This document shows positions 26,068 through 35,614 of a stretch of DNA of 64,000 nt, in pieces. The translations under genes and the position numbers were made by a program. Under the pieces are notes generated by a model. It was not told the origin of the DNA, did no database searches, and worked only from the letters and a program-made list of their open reading frames with translations. The stretch covers positions 1 through 64,000 of the forward strand of contig JAQBNH010000014.1 in assembly GCA_028288705.1 (NCBI GenBank). The letters run 5' to 3'. This DNA comes from Ferruginibacter sp. GTDB lineage: Bacteria > Bacteroidota > Bacteroidia > Chitinophagales > Chitinophagaceae. Each line of letters begins with the position of its first letter. The first letter of the stretch is position 1.

Positions 26068-26637
26068 TCATTTCATCGCTCCTGCTCTTACCCGGCTCAG
26101 GGTTTCCTGGCTGATGCCGAGGTAGGAGGCGACCTGCCCGAGCGGTACGCGGTTGATGATATGCGGATGGGTTAACAGCAGTTCTTCGTAGCGTTCTGCT
26201 GCTGTTTTGAATTGTGCGTTCACAAAACGTTCTTCCAGGCGCAGGTAATATTTTTCATAGGCGATGCGCACCAGCCGTTCGATCTCATGAAAGCGGTCGA
26301 ACAATTCATGCAGGGTGTCTTTCGGGATCGCCCAAAGCACCGCACCTTCCAGGAACTGAATATTTTCTACCGCGGGTTCGCCTGTGATAAAACTGTGGAA
26401 TGAGGTAACGAAATCATTTTCAAAGGCAAACCAATGACTGATCTCTTTTTCTTCGGTATGATAAAAGCCACGCAGGGCGCCTTTTTCAATAAAATAGATA
26501 TGCCGGCAAACCTGTCCTTTGCGTAAGAGGAAATCATTTTTAGCGTAATGATTTTTTTGCAGCGCTTGCCCGATTGCTTCCTGCGCATCGGTGCTTAACG
26601 CAGCATACTGATGGAGCTGGGCAAGGATCTTGTTCAT
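26068..26637 (-). CDS. Crp/Fnr-family transcriptional regulator
   Basis: 189 residues: a cyclic-nucleotide-binding beta barrel (about 20-120, LLRKGQVCRHIYFIEKGALRGF) and a C-terminal winged helix with GQVASYLGISQETLSRVR (about 166-183). The cNMP pocket lacks a convincing phosphate-binding Arg-Ser pair and there is no Cys set for an Fe-S cluster, so the ligand is unclear. This matches the many short Crp-like regulators of Bacteroidota. Could control the YiaAB gene downstream; inferred from position only. Confidence 0.88.
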   Translation of the reverse strand: MNKILAQLHQYAALSTDAQEAIGQALQKNHYAKNDFLLRKGQVCRHIYFIEKGALRGFYHTEEKEISHWFAFENDFVTSFHSFITGEPAVENIQFLEGAVLWAIPKDTLHELFDRFHEIERLVRIAYEKYYLRLEERFVNAQFKTAAERYEELLLTHPHIINRVPLGQVASYLGISQETLSRVRAGAMK

Positions 26638-26904
26638 TAAGATGAAGATACGCTTTCGGGGGTAAGGCGGTGGAAGATTACGGCTCCTGGCCTGGCTTCA
26701 GAACGGCTTAAAGAAAATTTTCGACCGCTTTAATCATTTTCTAAAACGAAACTGGTGAGCTTTACCCGAAAATTATTTTTCGTAAATGCTAATAAAATTA
26801 ATTTTAATCAGACCAGATGAACAATATGCGATTATAGCTGTTTTATCCGGCGGATGTACCTGATGCAAAATTAATTTCTACAACAGATAAAGTCTACGGT
26901 TTTT

Positions 26905-28629
26905 ATGGAGAAGTCTTTCGCAAAATCTATCGCGCTGATTGGCGGCGGTCCCGCGGCACTTTTTATGCTCAAGCGCATTTTAGAAAACCCCGGCTTGTGT
27001 AATTCCGTTTTTATATTTGAAAAGTATAATCAGTTAGGAGTTGGCATGCCTTACGGCACCCACGGTGCATGTTATGAACATATCACTAATATATCTGATC
27101 GTGAGCTACCAGAGCTTGAAACGACGATAAAAAACTGGATAGCGTTTGCGCCGCATGAAATGCTTCAACAGTTTGGCATCGACCAGGATTCCTTCAACGA
27201 AGATAAAGTGGTACCTCGCCTGCTTTTTGGCAAATACCTGGAAGAGCAATTTGACATCCTGCGTAAGAAAGCCCGACAACAACATCTCCGGGTGGAAGTA
27301 CTTTTTAATACTGAAGTTACTGATATGGCTGACCTGCCCGAAACAGGTAAGATCATGATCACCGATCACAACAACAACAGCTATGAATTTGACAGTGCCG
27401 TGGTTTGCATCGGGCATCGCTGGCCTAAAATTTATGAGGACAAAATCCCCGGCTGGTATGATTCTCCATATCCACCCTCAAAACTTAAAAAGATTACCGA
27501 TTTTCCTGTAGCCGTTAGGGGGGCCTCTTTAACTGCCGTGGATGTTGTAAAAACGCTTTCCCGTGAGAACGGTGTTTTCAGCCAAAGAGCTGATGGCATG
27601 CTTACTTATAAAGTCCATCCCGGATCTTCAAATTTTAAAATAGTGCTGCATGCTTTAGGCGGATTATTGCCTGCGGTCAGATTTCATCTTTCCCAGTCTG
27701 CACTGTCTACAGAATTAGCCCTCCCGGAAGAAGAAATTCGCGTTTGTAAAGAGGCCAATAACGGATTTGTTGACCTGGACTATATATATCAACAACACTT
27801 TCTTGTTCCACTAAAAAAGAGTAAGCCTGAACTGTACGAGACAGTTAAAAATTTGAGCCTGGAGGATTTTGTAGAGCATATGATGGCGGTTCGGAGAAAG
27901 GTAGAACCATTTAAACTATTAAAGGCAGAATACACGGAAGCACAAAAATCAATTGAGCGGCATGAGTCAGTTGTCTGGAAAGAATTGCTGGCTTCTTTGA
28001 GCTACACCATTAACTATGCTGCCAAACATTTTTCTGCGGAAGATATGCTGCGGATGAGAAAAGTTCTGATGCCATTGGTATCGATCATCATTGCATCGCT
28101 CCCGCAAAGTTCTTGTCGTGAATTCCTGGCAATGCACGATGCGGGAGTATTGGAAATGGTGGCCGTTGGGCCGGATAGTGAATGTATTCCAAATGAAAAA
28201 GGCGGAGCGATTTATCAGTATCGTGATGAAAACAATATGGAGCAAACAACATATTATGAATTATTTATTGATGCGATTGGACAAGCGCCCATGCCCTTTC
28301 AACAATTCCCTTTTGAAGGCCTGAAAGAACAAGGCGCTATAAGTGCAGCACATGTATTATTTAAGGATGACAAGATTGGAGAAAAAGCTTTTCGGGCAGG
28401 AGATCCAACGGTACGGGAAAATGGACACGGAAAATATTACTTGCAGGTGTCAGGAATTAGTATCAATGATTCGCTCCAGATATTAGACAGGTACGGGGCA
28501 ATCAATGACAGGATTTATATCCTGGCTGTCCCATATATCGGCGGGTTAAATCCTGATTACTCGGGGTTAGATTTTTGCGAAGCGGGATCATTACGTATCA
28601 TCGAAGCGCTCAGGTTATTACATCACTAA
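26905..28629 (+). CDS. FAD/NAD(P)-binding protein (NAD_binding_9 type)
   Basis: 574 residues, soluble. The N-terminal Rossmann motif SIALIGGGPAALFMLKRIL binds FAD, followed by FEKYNQLGVGMPYG and ITNISDRELPEL. A second dinucleotide-type stretch AVRGASLTAVDVVKTLSRE lies near 207-225, and AIGQAP near 465. The layout fits the FAD-NAD(P)-binding family (HpyO-like), whose substrates are mostly unknown; some members tailor secondary metabolites. Stands alone with a nested inverted repeat downstream. Confidence 0.8.
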   Translation: MEKSFAKSIALIGGGPAALFMLKRILENPGLCNSVFIFEKYNQLGVGMPYGTHGACYEHITNISDRELPELETTIKNWIAFAPHEMLQQFGIDQDSFNEDKVVPRLLFGKYLEEQFDILRKKARQQHLRVEVLFNTEVTDMADLPETGKIMITDHNNNSYEFDSAVVCIGHRWPKIYEDKIPGWYDSPYPPSKLKKITDFPVAVRGASLTAVDVVKTLSRENGVFSQRADGMLTYKVHPGSSNFKIVLHALGGLLPAVRFHLSQSALSTELALPEEEIRVCKEANNGFVDLDYIYQQHFLVPLKKSKPELYETVKNLSLEDFVEHMMAVRRKVEPFKLLKAEYTEAQKSIERHESVVWKELLASLSYTINYAAKHFSAEDMLRMRKVLMPLVSIIIASLPQSSCREFLAMHDAGVLEMVAVGPDSECIPNEKGGAIYQYRDENNMEQTTYYELFIDAIGQAPMPFQQFPFEGLKEQGAISAAHVLFKDDKIGEKAFRAGDPTVRENGHGKYYLQVSGISINDSLQILDRYGAINDRIYILAVPYIGGLNPDYSGLDFCEAGSLRIIEALRLLHH

Positions 28630-28709
28630 ATCAGCGAATTCACGGGAGCTTGTTCGATCCATGTTAGGTTTAATGCTTACCTGTCGAAGCAATTACCTTA
28701 AAGCTGAGA

Positions 28710-28798
28710 TTTCCTCCCGGGGCTGTTTGCTATGAGACGCGATTGTTAGCGGGCGACGGCTTCGCCTGCTGATCATACGACAAGTCTCCGGGAGGAAA
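28710..28798. terminator. Nested inverted repeat between convergent genes
   Basis: Outer arms TTTCCTCCCGG (28710-28720) and CCGGGAGGAAA (28788-28798) are a perfect 11-bp inverted repeat. Inside lies GCGGGCGA-CGGCT-TCGCCTGC. It lies between the stops of the genes at 28629 (+) and 28800 (-), so it probably works as a two-way terminator, although no long T-run follows. Confidence 0.45.
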
Positions 28799-28799
28799 G

Positions 28800-29237
28800 C
28801 TATTTGTCTGCAGCTTTTGCCTCGGCGTGTTGTTTAAAATTATTTAAGATCATCTGCCAGCCGTCGCGCTGCATGTCTACCGGGTTTTCGGTTTCCGGGT
28901 CAAAGGTTTCGGCGATCTCTGTCTGGTCCCCTTTTGCGGTGAATGTGATGGACACTTTCCTGCCATCGGCCAGGCTGTATTCGATGAGTTCATGCTCTAC
29001 AACTTTGTCGTATACGCCCGCAAAGTCGAAACTAAAACTGCCATCTTTCGCCGCCATGGTTGTTTTAAAACTGCCGCCTGTTCGTGCATCATTATCGGCA
29101 TAAGGAGCATGCCAGTCGTCTCCTGCATGCGCCCACTGCATGATGTCTGCAGGGTTGTTCCAATCTGACCAGACTTTCTCCACCGGTGCATTTACCAGGG
29201 CCATAACGGTGATGGGTAAAGGTTTTCCTGTTTCCAT
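28800..29237 (-). CDS. SRPBCC (Aha1-like) domain protein
   Basis: 145 residues of the Aha1-like SRPBCC family. Hallmarks: ALVNAPVEKVWSDWNNPADI (about 13-32), WAHAGDDWHAP, GGSFKTTM, then the last helix DGWQMILNNFKQHAE. Single-domain cytosolic proteins of this kind bind a hydrophobic ligand, mostly unknown. Unrelated in detail to the SRPBCC gene at 3928. Confidence 0.85.
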   Translation of the reverse strand: METGKPLPITVMALVNAPVEKVWSDWNNPADIMQWAHAGDDWHAPYADNDARTGGSFKTTMAAKDGSFSFDFAGVYDKVVEHELIEYSLADGRKVSITFTAKGDQTEIAETFDPETENPVDMQRDGWQMILNNFKQHAEAKAADK

Positions 29238-29357
29238 TATTTCTGTTTTTATTCCTACTAAGATAATACAGGAATAACTGCTGGTTCTATTTGTGGGAAA
29301 TTTCTGTTGTGCTTCCTAAACATAACAACCGGTCATTCTGCAATAGTGGCGAAATCA

Positions 29358-29921
29358 TCAGAGTTTGAGGGGCGGGCCAACTACCACCATTTCACATTTA
29401 TCAAAAATGCCTTTCATTTCAGCCGGTGTAGGCTCATGATCCAGCCCGGCCATTATTACAAAAAAATCTTCCAGCTTACCTGCGGGTTGAACAGTGACAA
29501 GCATTTTGCCTTTCGCCGAACGCTGCGTCCAGGCATGAGGCACCTGGCGGGGAAGAAAAATGCTATCTCCCGTATTCAGGTCAAATTCTTCATCGCCCAC
29601 TTTGAAGCGGTAGGAGCCGTCGATCACGTAAAAAACTTCGTCCTGCCCCACATGATAATGTAAGGGTGTACCGCGGCCCTGTGACAGGGATGTCTGTTCA
29701 AAAATGGCGAGTCCACCCTCGGTATCCTTGCCGGAAATTTTTACATCCTGGATATTGGCGTTTACACCTTTGAGTTGCAGGTGACCGTGATAACGTCCTT
29801 CGCCGGCAGGGATCCGGAAACCTTTGGCGCGGTCGCTGATGTTTTTCGCGAGCTGCGAGAAACCGACAAATGGAGCGGCGGCAATAGTGGTGATTACTGC
29901 AAGAAATTTATTTCTTTTCAT
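29358..29921 (-). CDS. Cupin-domain protein, exported
   Basis: 187 residues with an N-terminal export-like leader (KFLAVITTIAAAPFVGFSQ, about 5-23) and one cupin barrel. Motif 1 is GTPLHYHVGQDEVFYVIDG (about 86-104) with two His and a Glu as metal ligands; motif 2 is GDSIFLPRQVPHAW (about 119-132). Likely a metal-bound enzyme or binding protein in the periplasm. No neighbour gives its substrate. Confidence 0.82.
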   Translation of the reverse strand: MKRNKFLAVITTIAAAPFVGFSQLAKNISDRAKGFRIPAGEGRYHGHLQLKGVNANIQDVKISGKDTEGGLAIFEQTSLSQGRGTPLHYHVGQDEVFYVIDGSYRFKVGDEEFDLNTGDSIFLPRQVPHAWTQRSAKGKMLVTVQPAGKLEDFFVIMAGLDHEPTPAEMKGIFDKCEMVVVGPPLKL

Positions 29922-29939
29922 AAGGGGTATTTAGTTTCC

Positions 29940-30580
29940 TAAGATAATCAGGGATGCCGGTAATTCAAAGAATTAAGTACTGATTAACCACAGAGTCACG
30001 CGGAGGCAAACCAGCGTTTTGAGAACAGTTTAAAAGGGTTAGGTCAGGAGTTTATCCAGAACTTCTGGCGTTTGTAGTAAACAAATTCCGCAAGGACAAC
30101 AGAGTGGCTATAAAAAAAATTGGCTCCTCCGTAGAAACGGAGCAGCCTTTTCGATTGCTTGCCATATGAAAAAGTTCACAGTTGTTTAGACTGTCTGAGA
30201 TTTTTTACTAAATTGCGCGGGTATCAGCGATACGAGCCTTTTCGATTATCATTCCAACTTGCTTATCGGTTGCCTGCCGTATGATTTTCACTTTCTTCCC
30301 TTGCGCAGATTAAAAGTACTTCAACGCCTGCTGCTATTTATACCAACATTTAAGAAGATATTGTACGCGTAACGCAGGAACAGTTTCATGGAACCCTTGC
30401 AGGGCGGCTGTTCCAGGGCATGGCTTTGATGATGTCCAAGGCGATTTCACCGGTTAAAAAAATATTTTTTTCGCAGGTGCGCTGCGGATTAGGATGCGTA
30501 GCGCGCTTTTATCAGCCGTTCCTGGTTTCGTACGATCATTTATTGCACCGTTTTTGTGACTAAACAAACAGGTGGCCACT
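29940..30580. other. Long gene-free stretch with one orphan terminator
   Basis: No coding sequence supported on either strand. It holds a TTAACCACAGAGTCACGCGG word (29983-30002, the reverse of the ACTCTGTGGTTA words) and a strong hairpin at 30122-30151. The phrase GCCTTTTCGATT occurs twice (about 30145 and 30236), with GTATCAGCGATAC between. It could hide a small RNA or be remnant DNA. Confidence 0.4.
30122..30151 (+). terminator. Orphan intrinsic terminator
   Basis: GGCTCCTCCGT-AGAA-ACGGAGCAGCC followed by TTTT. No plus-strand gene lies upstream within several hundred bases. Confidence 0.6.
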
Positions 30581-30611
30581 TATCTTTGCCGCTGCATTTA
30601 AAGCCATAGGA

Positions 30612-31583
30612 ATGATCAAAGAAAAAATACTGGTGATCGGCGCTTCAGGCCAGATCGGCGTTGAATTAACGCTTGCCCTCCGAAAATTATACGGCAATGC
30701 CAACGTGGTGGCATCCGATCTTCGGGAAGAAAATCCCTTATTACACGGCACCGGCCCGTATGTATCACTGGATGTGATGAACAAAGAAATGCTGCACGTG
30801 CAGGTGATCCGGCAGGGCATTACACAAATCTATTTGCTGGCGGCGATCTTATCCGCCACCGGCGAAAAAAATCCTTCGCTGGCCTGGCACCTGAATATGC
30901 AAAGCCTGTTGAATGTGCTGGACATTGCTAAGGAAGAAAAGCTCACGAAAGTCTACTGGCCAAGCAGCATCGCGGTATTCGGCCCTACTTCACCGAAAAA
31001 AGATTGTCCGCAGAAGACCGTTATTGAACCTTCCACCGTGTACGGTATTTCCAAATACGCCGGCGAGTTCTGGTGTAATTATTATTTTAATAAATATGGT
31101 GTGGATGTGCGCAGCCTGCGTTACCCGGGCCTGATATCTTATAAATCTGCTCCCGGCGGCGGTACGACGGATTATGCAGTAGAGATTTATCATGAAGCGC
31201 TGGAAGAAAACACTTACAGTTGCTTTTTAAAAGAAGACACTTACCTGCCGATGATGTATATGCCGGATGCGATCCGCGCGACGATTGAACTGATGGAAGC
31301 ACCAAAAGAGAAGATCAAGATCAGGACTTCCTATAATTTATCTGCGATCAGTTTTTCGCCGAAGGAAATTGCTGCATCGATTGAAAAATACCAGCCTGGT
31401 TTTACGATCAGCTATGAACCCGATTACCGGCAGGAGATCGCCGACAGCTGGCCGCAAAGCATTGATGACAGCGTTGCCCGCGAAGACTGGGGCTGGAAAC
31501 CGGAGTTCGACCTGGACCGTATGACAGAAGATATGTTGCGGAATTTGAAGTTAGAGCGGGAGGCGGGTGGTTCGGTGGATTAG
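30612..31583 (+). CDS. Short-chain (SDR) L-threonine 3-dehydrogenase-like protein
   Basis: 323 residues of the extended SDR fold. NAD-binding motif ILVIGASGQIGVELTLALR (about 6-24), Ser in PSSIAVFG (about 121), catalytic YGISK (about 143-147), and the C-terminal end DWGWKPEFDLDRMTEDML. The sequence fits the GalE-like L-threonine dehydrogenases (threonine to 2-amino-3-ketobutyrate) known in Cytophaga relatives, but sugar epimerases share the fold. A -7-like box TATCTTTG at 30581-30588 lies 23 bases before the ATG. Confidence 0.85.
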   Translation: MIKEKILVIGASGQIGVELTLALRKLYGNANVVASDLREENPLLHGTGPYVSLDVMNKEMLHVQVIRQGITQIYLLAAILSATGEKNPSLAWHLNMQSLLNVLDIAKEEKLTKVYWPSSIAVFGPTSPKKDCPQKTVIEPSTVYGISKYAGEFWCNYYFNKYGVDVRSLRYPGLISYKSAPGGGTTDYAVEIYHEALEENTYSCFLKEDTYLPMMYMPDAIRATIELMEAPKEKIKIRTSYNLSAISFSPKEIAASIEKYQPGFTISYEPDYRQEIADSWPQSIDDSVAREDWGWKPEFDLDRMTEDMLRNLKLEREAGGSVD

Positions 31584-31584
31584 G

Positions 31585-31640
31585 AGTTGGAATTCGTGGT
31601 GGGGAATTTGTAATTAGTAATTGGATGGGAGCCTTGGCCG
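31585..31640. repeat. Intergenic word-repeat fragment
   Basis: GTTGGAATTCGTGGTGGGGA followed by ATTTGTAATTAGTAATTGGA: the AATTAGTAATTGG words of the blocks at 37.4 and 58.7 kb, right after the SDR stop. Confidence 0.5.
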
Positions 31641-31798
31641 TTGCGGGTTTGGGGTGATCGTGGCCGGTTAAACCCGGCGGTTGATGAATTTGTAGTTGTA
31701 CGTAGCGCGACCGTTCGTTTGTTTTTTAATTTCCCCTGGCATTTCTGTACTGCCTTTATGGCGATATATTTCACCGCCTCAGGGCTAATAATCTTCAC

Positions 31799-33550
31799 AT
31801 GACCAAAGCCTTTCTTTTTTTACCTGTCTTAGTTTTACTGCTTGCTGCTAACGTGCAGGCACAAACGACAGAAGCACCGTTCATCAAACTGGTAGATCCG
31901 TTAAAAGAAACCAGCAATGTATCCGTCTCCCGAAATTTTATTATCGGCAGCACCTGTAAAACCTGCAGCCTGCAGATCAATGAACAGGCAGTTAAAGTAT
32001 ATCCAACCGGTGCCTTTGCTTTCGAGATCAACCTGAAGCCGGGCGATAGTTTATTTACCCTTACTGCAAGTCCGGCGAAAGGCAAGAGCATCACTAAAAA
32101 AATAAATTTTTCTTACACAATACCAAAACCTGCAGAACCGGTAACTACGGTTGACATTGCCAGTATCCAGACTTTCCCGGCTGGAAACCTGGTGCTACTG
32201 CCCGGCGACATCATTCGGTTTAAAGTAAAAGCCCTGCCTAACAGTAACCTGTCAACGCTGAATAACAGCTTGCTGTATGAAATGCCGCTCTCGCAAACCG
32301 CGGGCATGCCGGGCATTTACCAGGGCGAATACATGATTAAAGCGACTGACAGTTTTACGAGCAGAAAATTTCCGGTAACCCTGATGAGCAAAGACGGTCA
32401 GCGCATCACTAAAGAAACAGGGAATAGTTTTTCGGTGATGTCGCCACTTTCTTCCGACATCGCATTAACGAAAGGGCGTCTTGCTTTTTTAGAATATGGC
32501 CTTGGCGAAGACCGCCTTGGTGGTGCAAAGATTGGTTACCTCGACAGTATGATCCCCTTAAAAATTATTGGGAAGATCGGTAATGATTATAAAGTGCGTC
32601 TCGCAAAAACACGTACGGCATATATCCCGGATGACCTGGTGACGCTGATGCCGAAGGGGAGTTTTACACCCGAAGCGCTTTCCGGTGCATGGCGCGTGTC
32701 GGGCGATTCTGTTTACGATTATCTCACGATCGGGTTGAGCAGTAAACTGCCTTATCAATCTGCCCAGCTCATCAATCCCTCGCGCATTACCGTGGATATT
32801 TTTGGTGCCACCAGCAATACCAACTGGATCACGCAATTAAAGAGTGCAAAGGAAATTGAGAACGTGGATTACGAGCAGGTGGCCGATGATATCCTGCGCA
32901 TCACGATCCAGTTAAAGCATAGCCAGCATTGGGGCCACCAGATCTATTATCGTGGCAATAACCTCGTGATCAAAATTAAGCAGCAGCCACGAAGCCTCGC
33001 GTTGAAAGACCTCGTGATCGCGATCGATGCCGGCCATGGCGGCAGCAATACGGGCGCCGGCGGACCAACTGGTTCTTCAGAAAAACATTTGGCACTTGCA
33101 CTTTCCCTGCAATTACAACAAGCCTTACAGCAGGAAGGCGCGCGAACGATCATGACGCGCTCTGTAGAAAAACTCGTAGAAAACAAAGAACGGATCTTAT
33201 TTTACCGCGATAGCCTGCCCGACCTGTTGATCAGCCTGCACCTGAATTCTTCCGGCGACCCGATCCGTGCCGGTGGTACAAGTACACTTTACCGTTATGT
33301 CGGTTTCCGGCCCTTAAGTTTTTTCATCAACAAACGCATACTCGAACTCGGCTTGAAAGAATATGGTAATATCGGTTCCTTTAATTTCATGCTGAATAGC
33401 CCTACGGAGTATCCTAACGCTTTGGTAGAAACGCTGTTTATCAGCAACCCCGAAGAGGAAATGCTGATGATGGACGAAGCCTTCCGTGCGCAAATGGCTG
33501 CGAAGATCGTTGCAGGTATAAAAGATTTCCTGCAGGCAGCCAATAAATAG
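31799..33550 (+). CDS. N-acetylmuramoyl-L-alanine amidase
   Basis: 583-residue exported murein hydrolase. Signal peptide ending NVQAQ (about 22), an unassigned N-terminal region with SxCKTCSLQIN, an AMIN-like beta domain (about 300-390), then the Amidase_3 catalytic domain (about 400-580). Zinc ligands are His in IDAGHGG, Glu in SSEKHLALAL and His in ISLHLNSSG; the catalytic Glu is in ALVETLFISN. It cleaves the amide between muramic acid and the stem peptide, probably in cell separation. The long N-terminus may direct it to the envelope. Confidence 0.93.
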   Translation: MTKAFLFLPVLVLLLAANVQAQTTEAPFIKLVDPLKETSNVSVSRNFIIGSTCKTCSLQINEQAVKVYPTGAFAFEINLKPGDSLFTLTASPAKGKSITKKINFSYTIPKPAEPVTTVDIASIQTFPAGNLVLLPGDIIRFKVKALPNSNLSTLNNSLLYEMPLSQTAGMPGIYQGEYMIKATDSFTSRKFPVTLMSKDGQRITKETGNSFSVMSPLSSDIALTKGRLAFLEYGLGEDRLGGAKIGYLDSMIPLKIIGKIGNDYKVRLAKTRTAYIPDDLVTLMPKGSFTPEALSGAWRVSGDSVYDYLTIGLSSKLPYQSAQLINPSRITVDIFGATSNTNWITQLKSAKEIENVDYEQVADDILRITIQLKHSQHWGHQIYYRGNNLVIKIKQQPRSLALKDLVIAIDAGHGGSNTGAGGPTGSSEKHLALALSLQLQQALQQEGARTIMTRSVEKLVENKERILFYRDSLPDLLISLHLNSSGDPIRAGGTSTLYRYVGFRPLSFFINKRILELGLKEYGNIGSFNFMLNSPTEYPNALVETLFISNPEEEMLMMDEAFRAQMAAKIVAGIKDFLQAANK

Positions 33551-33566
33551 TACGCTTAACTGCGTA

Positions 33567-33596
33567 TTTGCCGTTCTGTGTATTATATTAGTTTTG
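33567..33596 (+). promoter_or_regulatory. Promoter of the second two-component pair
   Basis: TTTG at 33567-33570 and TAGTTTTG at 33589-33596, 18 bases apart, six bases before the ATG at 33603, so the leader would be very short or start near the ATG. Confidence 0.5.
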
Positions 33597-33602
33597 TAAA
33601 CT

Positions 33603-34238
33603 ATGCCTGATTCGCAAAAAATAATCTGTATCGTCGAAGACAAAAATGACCTCCGCGAGGGAATGAGCCTGATGGTGCAGCTCAACCAGGCGTATAAATT
33701 GGGCGGGAGTTATGCCAATGCAGAAGAAGCTTTACAAAAGATCCCAAAGGTTAAACCGGATGCGGTATTAATGGACATCAACCTTCCCGGGGTGAGTGGC
33801 ATCAGTTGCGTGAACGCGTTGAAGGTCATGTTCCCGGAAATGCTCTTCCTGATGTGCACGGCTTATGAAGACAACGATAAAATTTTCGATTCTTTAAAGG
33901 CCGGTGCCAGCGGTTATATCCTGAAAACGGAAGGGCCTGCGCGGATCATGGAAGCGCTGGATGATATGATTGCCGGCGGCAGCCCGATGAGCAGCAATAT
34001 CGCCCGGAAAGTGGTGGCCAGTTTCGTAAGCATGGGCAAAGAAAATACCCTGATCGAGACATTAAGCGATCGTGAAAAAATGGTACTGGAAAATTTAGCC
34101 AAGGGATTAATAGGAAAAGAGGTGGCGGATATTTTACAGATCAGTGGCGGTACGGTGCGCAAACATGTGCAGAATATTTATAAGAAGCTCCAGGTAAATA
34201 CCCGCGTGGAAGCGGTGAACCTCTATTTAAAACGGTAA
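33603..34238 (+). CDS. LuxR/NarL-type response regulator
   Basis: 211 residues: a receiver domain with EDKND (about 11-15), phospho-acceptor in LMDINLPGVSG (Asp near 59), Thr in CTAYED and Lys in YILKTEG. It is followed by a LuxR helix-turn-helix (LSDREKMVLENLAKGLIGKE to VRKHVQNIYKKLQVNTR, about 145-200). The kinase gene follows after 31 bases in the same direction, so the pair is one transcript. Confidence 0.93.
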   Translation: MPDSQKIICIVEDKNDLREGMSLMVQLNQAYKLGGSYANAEEALQKIPKVKPDAVLMDINLPGVSGISCVNALKVMFPEMLFLMCTAYEDNDKIFDSLKAGASGYILKTEGPARIMEALDDMIAGGSPMSSNIARKVVASFVSMGKENTLIETLSDREKMVLENLAKGLIGKEVADILQISGGTVRKHVQNIYKKLQVNTRVEAVNLYLKR

Positions 34239-34269
34239 GCCACAAACCGCCCTGGAAAGCGCATATCTT

Positions 34270-35595
34270 ATGGATTTTAACCATTATTTTTCTTTCTTTA
34301 TTGAGGCTGTGGTAATCTTTATGTCAGCCTTCTTTTTTATGCAGTACACGATCATAAAGAGGAAAGAGCATTTGTATTATGCTGCCTACCTGGGTGTATT
34401 GGCCGTATATTATTTACTGGCGTTACCGCAATTATTTTTTCCTGCCGGAAGTTTATCTGGTGCCCAATCAGAGTTGCTGGAAATGTTTAAGCGGCCCGTG
34501 CAATTTTTCAGCAGCGTTTTCTATACGTTGTTCGTGATGCATTACCTGGGGCTGCGGCAGAAATCAAAAAAGCTCTTCCGTTTATATAAAACGATTCTCT
34601 GGATTTATGTTGGGCTCTCTGTTACCTGCCTGCTTTGTAATATTTTTCATGTGGAATACAACAGCAGTTATTTCCTGATCGGCGTGCTGCTATTCCCCTT
34701 ACAGCTTTACATGCTGATCGCGTTATTCAAGGGCGAAATTCTTTATTCACGTTTCATCATCTGGGGCAGTATTATTTTGCTGAGCGGCGCACTGGCCGCA
34801 TTGCTGTTGTCATTGTATATGATGAAACATACCGGCGCGGGAAATGTCCAAACCATGAACCCCTTTATCCCTGTGCATATTAGTATTTTGCTGGATCTGT
34901 TTTTATTCACAATGGCCCTGCAACGAAAAATTGCAGACAATGAAAAGTCGTTGATCAATGCCGCATACACGCGCCAGCAGGCCGTTTTAATAGAAAGGGA
35001 ACGCATCATTGCCGACCTGCATGATGATGTGGGCGGCGGTTTAAGTACGATCCGTATGATGAGCGACCTGATGGCAGATCATCAGAATCATCCCGAGGCG
35101 AGAGCAAATATTGGATCTTACGCGCAGAAGATCTCGTTAACTGCAAAAGATATTGCACAACGAATGCATACGATCATCTGGAGCCTCAATGAAGAGAACG
35201 ATACACTGCAAAATTTCTCTGAATACCTGCGGCAATACGGTATCAATTTTTTCGAGGATACACCGATCAGTTTTAACAGCAGTATGAGCTGCGATGTGCC
35301 CGGGCCTGTGCAATTAAGCGGGGTGCAACGGAAGAATTTATTCCTCATCATTAAAGAAGCATTTCATAATATGCTGAAGCATTCGGGTGGAAACCAGGCT
35401 GAGGCTACCATATCCTTGCTGGAAGGCCGGTTAACGATCGTGATTAAAGACAATGGCTCAGGGATCGATAACCATAACCAGTTTGGAAACGGCTTAAAGA
35501 ACATGAAAAAGCGGATGGACGAGATCGGCGGTACGCTTGGGTTTAGATCCGATGGGGGGACGGTGATCACACTTGCGTTGCCATTAGGAACTTAG
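34270..35595 (+). CDS. Sensor histidine kinase, HisKA_3 type, multi-membrane N-terminus
   Basis: 441 residues. About seven transmembrane helices (1-220, a 7TM-like sensor without a periplasmic domain), a coiled linker, and a HisKA_3 domain with the phospho-His in IADLHDDVGGGLS (about 260). The HATPase_c domain has KEAFHNMLKHS, IKDNGSGID and GNGLKNMKKRM. It is the partner of the NarL-type regulator just upstream. The signal is unknown. It ends in front of a tandem word-repeat block. Confidence 0.92.
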   Translation: MDFNHYFSFFIEAVVIFMSAFFFMQYTIIKRKEHLYYAAYLGVLAVYYLLALPQLFFPAGSLSGAQSELLEMFKRPVQFFSSVFYTLFVMHYLGLRQKSKKLFRLYKTILWIYVGLSVTCLLCNIFHVEYNSSYFLIGVLLFPLQLYMLIALFKGEILYSRFIIWGSIILLSGALAALLLSLYMMKHTGAGNVQTMNPFIPVHISILLDLFLFTMALQRKIADNEKSLINAAYTRQQAVLIERERIIADLHDDVGGGLSTIRMMSDLMADHQNHPEARANIGSYAQKISLTAKDIAQRMHTIIWSLNEENDTLQNFSEYLRQYGINFFEDTPISFNSSMSCDVPGPVQLSGVQRKNLFLIIKEAFHNMLKHSGGNQAEATISLLEGRLTIVIKDNGSGIDNHNQFGNGLKNMKKRMDEIGGTLGFRSDGGTVITLALPLGT

Positions 35596-35614
35596 TTGCC
35601 GCCAAGGCTCGAGT

